Positions 56,931 to 64,000 of a DNA stretch of 64,000 bases are shown piece by piece; within the stretch, counting starts at the first letter, position 1; each line of letters begins with the position of its first letter. The stretch is from NCBI GenBank assembly GCA_944470555.2, contig OX104132.1, positions 9,805,755 through 9,869,754 on the forward strand, in the 5' to 3' direction. The notes beneath the pieces are model-generated. The model saw only the letters and a program-made list of their open reading frames with translations. It was not told the origin of the DNA and did not search any database. The stretch is from Heterobilharzia americana. Its lineage: Eukaryota > Platyhelminthes > Trematoda > Strigeidida > Schistosomatidae. The position numbers and the translations under genes were made by a program.

Positions 56931-58389
56931 TGTTTTTGCATCATTAGTTTGTACAATAGATGAGTGAGTTGATTAAAATCAGCGTTATCTTTATTCTCAT
57001 TTTCAATCTTAAGAATTATTTAGGGATAATTCACAGTTATTTTCATCTGCTTGTTCATCGTTTTTTGACTTACATTTCTTAAAGGTTAAGTGCTTGCTAA
57101 GTGAACTGATATATCCTTGTAGCATATATATAGGTGGACTTTTGAACAATAACTTTAGACTTCATCCTTGGGGGTCCGTCAGCTCCTCAAAAACAGAAAG
57201 AGGTTACCAGAATAATAATAATAGGTTTGTTATCAAGTCGAACAAGTATCCAAAGTAATGGTTTATATATAATTTTGATGGCTTTGGTTGTTCTACACTT
57301 TTCTAGAAAGTCCTTTAGGCAGTCAGAGACTGACACGTCGCTTTTTGCGAACGTTCGGAAAATTTATTCTCATCAGGAAAGCAAAGCAACCAAATCTCAG
57401 TGCATCTACTGCCATTTCATAGCTATCTTAGAATTCTAATGATTCGAATTCAGTTATAAAACTAAAGTGAGTCAATACAATATATATGGAATTGTGGATT
57501 TCGCAGAAATGTGGGTTTGATGTATGCCTTATCATTGAACTGTGTCTGCAACTTTCGGAGCATTGTGACTTCTCTAATCGTCGGTGCAAAGTATAACTAC
57601 TAATTTCTTAATGTTGAAAACAAACCCCAGTTAACAAGGCTGGTTAGTTAAAAACGTCACAGACTAATCGTAATCAATCCCATAAATTAGACTTCAGAGC
57701 TTAAAATCCCTTACATAAATGAACTCATTTCGATCACCAAGTAAATCTATGTGGTGCAAAATAGACTGGAACTCATCTAGATTCGCATCAGCTTCTTTAT
57801 CAATGACGTTGAAAGACACAGATTAGAGTTTCAGTGGAAAAATGAGTTCGCTCGATATTCTGCGACTTCTTGTCTAGAGACTACTAACACAAATAAGTTG
57901 TGGTATAGTGTCCAGTTGCTTAACTCGCCCCACTAAATGACCTCTTTGACTGTTAAGCACCAACCAACACTAAAACGCAGATTGCCGCCTTCATTAATAT
58001 CTCGTGATTCCTTGGGATATGGCGTGAATCACTTTTATCAAAAAGCATTTGATTGTATAGCCCAGAGTTACCTCAGAATATGCTTTTTCAACCCTCTCTC
58101 TCCCAACTACATTCCAGATGAGAAAAAGGAAGGAAACGACATCCATCAAAACATTCAACCCTATGCAATCTTCAATATGAATTCACTTCTAAATAACAAG
58201 TCAATCAAATAACATTACTTGACTACACTGGTGATAAGTTAGTTCACAGAAGGTATTTCCTGTTAGTGACCGGCATCCTAATATTATAGCTATTACAGTC
58301 AAAATGTCTTGTTAGATAGCTACCCAGTGACTTACAATAACAATTTAGAAATTAAATGCACTGTCATAGGACTGCAAATAACAAACCTG
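56931..58389. other. Stretch without recognisable gene
   Basis: Ordinary AT-rich sequence between two transposon copies. Frames of 70-91 codons show no motif. Confidence 0.45.
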
Positions 58390-61300
58390 ACCGATAGCTG
58401 CTATCTTGACGTGGAGGTCGGGCTTACATATTACAATGACCCAACAAGCTATGCTGATAGAATGCTTGCTCCCTAGAGGTCTTACTATCTCAGAAAGGTC
58501 TACTGGATAGTGGTAAGACGAAAAGCAGTTGCCGTTGTAGTTTAATCTACAGTACTATGATACGGGTCAGAGGGCAAGGTCGTACTGCTGCCAGCTGGAT
58601 GGGGTGTGACAGCAGTAGGGTGTTTACCTCGGATGACCAGCAGTGCCATGCTGATGCTGCCTTCTCAGTGGAAGGGGGGTTAGAAAAGGTCAGCCCCAAA
58701 AATAGCACTCCTCCCTGCCCACGGTCTTCCGACACGAGCATGATGGGTTCTCTCTATCCGGTGTTAAAACGGCCAAACCTCAAAACAACATCACGCAAAG
58801 GGTGGCGTGACAGGCCTCAAGCAAACTTCCCATAGGCTTTGTAGTCACGCAAATCTTTTTGAGGTACCTTAGGGAGAAATAGACTTTCATAATGTGGGCA
58901 GCGGAAAGTGCCAACCGCCTCTACGCTTCCAGTAGTAGACAAGTAAACATAACCTATTCTTCTCTACTCTGTCTCATCTTTACCTTCACCTGATACTAAT
59001 ATTAAGCCCCTTGCACCTTCCTCAACCTCTTATTCTGTGACCATTAAAAAGATCAAAGCCATCGGAACCTCATTTCTTGTCTCCCAAAACCCTAGGACCG
59101 ATTTCATGTAGGAGCTTTCAACGTCTGAAAAAAGCCACTCGGCAATGAGTCACACCTATTGTCTGAGGGCTAGTGATATCATCTGACTGCCTAGACTACG
59201 CCAGGTGAAGAGGGGCTTGAACCTGTGTCACAATGGTTGATAGTCACCTCCCTAGATCGGACAGTAAGCATCGCTCGTCAACCTCCAGCCATGGATGTAT
59301 ACTGTATATCTGAGACACTTGTATAGGACCCGAGTGTGATGATTAAATTAACCTCACCTGACTAGTGTGGTGAATCCTCAGAATTCACCTAATGACTATC
59401 CGCAGACCCAGTGGCTAGCTCTTTTAGATTCGCTGGTGTATGCATAGCATTGAGCTGTATGGTAGGAAATGCACTTTTAGACTGGACACCAGCCGAGTGA
59501 ATGGATTTGCAAAGACTAGGAAGGATCGTAAGATTAGGCGATGCATATTCGGAATCTCCGCCTACGCACCCGCTGACTGCAGTTCGGATGATCCAAAGCA
59601 TGAATTTTATGAGCTGTCAATTTTGATACAGAAAGCAAAACGTTCAGACGTAGTCATAATAGTAAGTGACTTACATAGCCAAGTAGAGAAGTTGAGTCAA
59701 ACGGAAAGGTATCTACGGTATCCCATGCCAACAAACAGTTAATGGTGATTGTCTGTTGCAATTTCGCTCCGACGATCACCTGTTTCTGGCTAGCACTAAC
59801 TTTAGACATTAGCAGAGACACTGTCTCGCATGGCGTTTATCTACTTCAAACCAACGATGGACACGGAGAGATCACATTGCTATGAGGCAGCCATCGTTAG
59901 ACGGTTGCCGCGCTAGTATGAACTCGTGGATGCCTACACCTTATTGGCAGCAGGCAATGAGGCCAGTCTGTGCCTGATTGGAAGAGAAGGACGGCGAGTA
60001 TGCATCTAGAGACGAGTTAGCTAAGCATTTATCTGCATATGACAGCAATGTTCATCCTGAGGAAACCTGGGTTTGATACTAAGCATACTGTTGAAAAGGT
60101 GGTAGAGTTGGTAGCCTACACCCGAAGATAAGCAAACGTCACAGGATTTCAGCGACGTCATCCGAACTGATTCACGGTAGAATACTGATCCCAGCTAACT
60201 TCAAACAAGATGAAAAGCGGAAGCAACTCAGACGTAAACTGACCAAGAGTCTTCGAAAGGATCGCGAGTAGTGGGTAGAGAAAGCGAGGAGTGTAGAAGG
60301 AATCAGGTTTGGGTTGTGCCCGGCAGCTATTGGTGCTTATTAAGGATACCGGTAAGACCATGGTTACTGAAACCATCACGGAAAAGCATACGACGCTGAT
60401 AACTTCACCAAACAGTTGGTCAGAACGTTGAACGGAAAAATTTGAAGCACAGTTCGGACGGGGATCCAGCAACATTTCAGTTTCCCTACATCTAGCCTGA
60501 ACCTGAATGGGACGTGAAAGTCGGTTCTTCAACTCTCCTCCAAGTTGAGAAGGCTGTATGGAACCTGGCAGCAGCACTTGACAGTTGGTCGCCCGAAATT
60601 TGCAAGGATAAAAATAGGAAATTGATAATTAAAGTGACGGAGGTACTAGGTGTTGTATGTGAATAATGGGCGGTGCCATTAGACTGGCCTACTTCAACGG
60701 TAATCCCAGTTTGTAAGAAGGGAGAGTAATCTTCCTGTGACAACCACAAGGGAATTATTTTGACTAATATTGTATCCCAGATCCTAGGACCCATAGTTAT
60801 CCGACGCCTAACTGGAGCTGAAGAAAACCAGACAGGTTTTAGACCTGCACGACTTTGTCGGCCGCAAAGTATTATGGTAGTGTGAACAGAGTGCCAAGTA
60901 AGTACATAATACTTAGTAAAGCTCTCTACTCGAGCTCACACAGCCGCCTGCGGGCTAATGGAGAGTCATGTGGATTGATGACAACTAGTGGCGTTATCCA
61001 GGGATGTCCAGTCACCGTTCCTATTTAACTGCGTCATAGACGTACTAATACATATGACCTTAAGTAAGTCTGACTTCACAGGAACCGACCTACTCTATGG
61101 ATATCTGGTTGAATTGGAGCATGCAGACGATATTGTCGTACTAGGTGAAGACGCTGACAAAATCCAGGATCTTCTGGACATGTTGAGCAGACATCTGAGT
61201 ATGTTGGGGATGCGTTCCGCTTGCTTCTATCAAATATTAGATGATGCTCTAGAACTGGTTTGCAACCACTCAGCTTAATGATAAGGAGTGGTGGTATATG

Positions 61301-61945
61301 TCAACCTACTTCCACTAAGTGGGGAGTTACGTAAGCTCAAACGGGCTGGTTGCTGACGAAATCTCAGCTCGGATATAGAAAGTCCGTTTGATATTTGCAA
61401 ACTTCCGTCATCTGTTGTGGCGACTGGTGAGATACCCGACTACCAATCCCAGGCACGAGTATACTGCACTGCATTCCGTTCCATCGTTGTACGGCTGAGA
61501 CTTGGCTGTTAAAAGTAGAAGACACGACGCGATTACTAGGTGTTGGTCATAGATGTCTTCGTATCACTGCCCGCCTTTCGTAGGACCACCGTGTGAGCAA
61601 TGTTGAGGTCAGGCGAAGGGTGCTACGAAAGATGACGGAAGTCGATGGATGAGGCTGTGAACCTTCATCGTCAGAGGATGCTTGGATGTGTTGCGCATAA
61701 CGGGTCACTGCCTACCTCGATGAGACATTCTAGTGGAAGCTGGATTGTGTTGGAAGATGTCTCAGGGTGGCCAGAATAAGACGTGTCACCAGTGTATGGA
61801 GTCCCTGACTGTTAGTCTGAGTCATGTCGGGAGATGTAGACAGCTTGGCTGGGGTCTCCGAGACGAAAGGAATCAGTGGTTGATAATTCTTGGTGACATG
61901 GCTGAAAACTGGTCGCAATGGCGCAGACATCTTCTAAAGCCTTAA
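58390..61945 (+). pseudogene. Near-complete non-LTR retrotransposon of the endonuclease-RT family, many frameshifts
   Basis: 5' leader 58390-58960 (shared with 34.6 kb). Endonuclease part at 59440-59742: RCIFGISAYAPADCSSDD, FYELSILIQKAKRSDVVIIV, then SDLHSQVEKLSQTER where GDxNAQVG is usual. Pre-RT sequence near 60400 (WTEKFEAQFGRGSSNISV), PVCKKG-like and NHKGIILTNIVSQIL-like segments near 60710-60790. RT segment 60988-61278 with PFLFNCVIDVLIHMTLSKSD, VELEHADDIVVLGEDADKIQ (YADD changed to HADD) and LSMLGMRSA. C-terminus with FANFRHLLWR and NQWLIILGDMAENWSQWRRH (61733-61945). Dozens of stops make it non-functional. It is followed by a (TA)n tail. Confidence 0.88.
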
Positions 61946-62094
61946 TATTTGCACTAACTGTTATTTTCAATCGTTTATTCTCCCACACAACTTTGTCTAC
62001 TTTGATATCATTCTTTTTCTATTCATCTGTTCTTTGTGTACCGCTGTGAAGTGTGGGAACTTGAACCGATCCACATTTGTGTAGGGTCCTACGT

Positions 62095-62096
<2 letters not shown>

Positions 62097-62147
<51 letters not shown>
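62097..62147. repeat. (TA)n microsatellite at the LINE 3' end
   Basis: About 25 TA units directly after GTCCTACGTTGA. Sister elements end in (GAT)n at this point, so the tail has changed its repeat unit or mutated. Confidence 0.93.
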
Positions 62148-62151
<4 letters not shown>

Positions 62152-63769
62152 GAGAGAAAAAGAGAACGAACTGACTATGTATTACCTCCATAAACTAATA
62201 GTAATAAAAATAGTACTTTGAAACATGTTTACGAAATTGCATCGAAACAAAAATAATGAACTTAAAAGTAAATGTAAAGTGGGATTCTTTAGACTAGACT
62301 ATACACGCTACTGTAAGTATCGAAAAGTAGAAACAAATTTCATCACAAAGTTACAACTTTGAAATATATTCAACTTTCTTTATCTAATAGTTAGTTAGAT
62401 GACGTTCTTAGCATAGTACACATAGTGCAATGAGTATAATAACCAAATGAAAAGAGATTTTGAAATAAAGAAAAATAGAAGAATGATATCATCTTTAATA
62501 GTATGTTTATGAGTTTCAAAGTACTTTTGATATCATCAAAATAAATACGGATTACTTTATAAGAAAAGTATGAAGCAACATGAAAATCACTCCTTTAATG
62601 GAATTCTAAAGAAAATGCATTTACTAACAAAAAATAATTGTACTTTTGGAGAAAGTGTACAAAATGTACTTTTGTATTTCACAAGTAACAAATCAATCAT
62701 CTCATATTGTTATATGAAAAACAAAAATCACGATTTTAGTTGATCTTCTGATTTATGTTTCTCCTCACCCTGAAATATGAGTAAATAATTAGGCCAGTTC
62801 TTACAGATCAACAGAAACAGTTAAAATCCTAATTTGACTGAAGACTGTTGAGAATGTTTTAACAGTAATATATGGAATCTAAAATAATGGATGATTACAG
62901 GGATATATCACATTTTATGATTATTTAGCCTTATTTCAGTAGATATAAAAGTGAATTTGCATGTCAGTAAACTATGTGCTAGTCCATGGCTACTGTGCAA
63001 CCAACGTTCGAAGTAACACACACAAAGTATGGTCAGACAGCCGTCATATAACTTTAGCCCTTTAACAATTTATCAAAAAACCAGTGAAAAGCTAGAATCA
63101 CCTATAAATGACCATTATAAATGATCATCATCTTTGAGTATCTGAAACTATAGAATTAATGATTTAGTATACTTCCCACGGAAATCCTCTTTTGTAACTG
63201 CAGGGAACAGTTAGCCACGTTATTATTACTAATAAAAGCTACAAATATATCTGAGAAATATGGCAATGCAAAGAAAAACTGTCTTGTTTTGTTCATTACA
63301 ACTTCACAATTTAATAAAAAGCCATCTAATTACTATGTGCAAAAAATTAGCAGCGAAATTTGAAAGAAAGTAGGTGCAACAAACTACCTGATCTGCTGAA
63401 CTTTGAATCAAGTTATGATAAAGTCTACCTTAAAAATCCTTTTACTTTACGAAATAGAAAGCTGGCATGAAGTCAACACCTCCGATTTCATGTTAAGCTA
63501 AACCACTTCACATGCAAGGAAATAACCTGGATTGAAACAGGAATAAACGATAAAGACGGGTCTCAGAAAACTTCAGGAACACGCAACCCTACACAAGGTA
63601 GTCTGTTCATTATGTACTTAACCCAGTGGAGATTCTCCAAGTCAATTAAAAAATATCACGTTATGTCCTATGTCTAATAACTTTTCCCCTGAAGTAAAGA
63701 CAATAAATGGATGAAAGTAAACTTTAGTATTAGATAACTCTAATAAACTTGAACTAAAGAAAAATAAAA
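62148..63769. other. AT-rich stretch, probably 3' UTR or flank of the minus-strand gene
   Basis: No coding frame is recognised. It lies downstream of the stop codon of the minus-strand gene at the right edge. No clear polyadenylation signal was identified by eye. Confidence 0.45.
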
Positions 63770-64000
63770 TCATAAAAGAATACTTCGTTTACTCCATTTC
63801 AAACCCACCACGCGAGTATTCAAGAAGCACAAATAGGTGTCCCATATACTTGTAAAAAACGCCACATACAGAACACGATAAGCGGGAGGTACGAGAGCGA
63901 AATTGATAGTTTGCAAAATAGGCCAGAAAGCTAAGTCTGCCACATAACTTGGAATGAATGATTGACGACAGCGTTCAAGAGCACCAGACATTGTATACGT
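63770..64000 (-). CDS. Mpv17/PMP22-family membrane protein, C-terminal exon (partial)
   Basis: The frame is open from the window edge to TGA at 63772-63770. It contains RQSFIPSYVADLAFWPILQT, INFALVPPAYRVLYVAFFTS and IWDTYLCFLNTR. The W.P..Q.INF..VP..YRVLYV....WDTYLS pattern is the C-terminal signature of the Mpv17/PMP22 family: four-helix inner-mitochondrial or peroxisomal membrane proteins tied to mitochondrial DNA maintenance and membrane permeability. A short extension (RVVGLKWSKRSILL) follows the conserved end. An ATG at 63991-63989 is probably internal, because the family has about 120 more residues upstream, beyond the window. Which subfamily member it is cannot be said. Confidence 0.8.
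   Translation of the reverse strand, partial: TYTMSGALERCRQSFIPSYVADLAFWPILQTINFALVPPAYRVLYVAFFTSIWDTYLCFLNTRVVGLKWSKRSILL

Overview
The window looks like nuclear DNA from a blood fluke (genus Schistosoma or a close relative). The reasons are: AT-rich sequence; one recognisable spliced gene with very short 5' introns and multi-kilobase 3' introns; SR2-like RTE, CR1-like, Ty3/gypsy and Penelope-like retroelement remains; and many copies of a tRNA-headed repeat carrying the Sm-alpha type hammerhead ribozyme. The species cannot be fixed from the sequence alone. Layout: 1-35.7 kb is repeat-rich and has no host gene I can recognise. In order it holds a hammerhead-repeat cluster (1.46-2.09 kb), a hammerhead palindromic element with a 13-bp target duplication (2.95-3.41 kb), two reverse-strand SR2-like RTE remains (3.87-5.33 and 5.69-8.13 kb) separated by a hammerhead repeat, a Penelope-like element flanked by inverted repeats (9.29-10.93 kb), a decayed gypsy pol (14.1-16.2 kb), CR1-like LINE pieces (18.3-21.9, 27.0-28.3 and 29.7-30.7 kb), another non-LTR piece (30.8-32.0 kb) and a gypsy integrase relic (32.0-32.9 kb). 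The one clear host gene is an erlin (ER lipid-raft SPFH/prohibitin-family protein) on the plus strand. Seven exons join in frame from 35737 to 55604 and give 336 residues. Its introns, in order, are 35, 52, 3775, 3078, 6835 and 5082 nt. The large ones are packed with transposons: non-LTR fragments, a gypsy RNase H/integrase relic, hammerhead palindromes, an SR2-like 3' end, and a Penelope piece with a hammerhead repeat nested in it. Downstream (56-62.1 kb) are two same-strand copies of one non-LTR family: a C-terminal piece with an uninterrupted 213-codon frame, and a near-complete but frameshifted copy. At the right edge, on the minus strand, the last coding exon of a probable Mpv17/PMP22-family membrane protein ends at 63770. 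The most interesting signal is in small repeats, not proteins. Two tRNA-headed families with polymerase III A/B-box-like motifs carry hammerhead folds: an Sm-alpha-like family and a second, sequence-distinct one. The second repeatedly occurs as head-to-head inverted dimers (at 2.95, 39.3, 41.5, 46.8 and 54.5 kb). Four ribozymes keep all the invariant core residues plus helices I and II. A third tRNA-like family is also present as an inverted pair.
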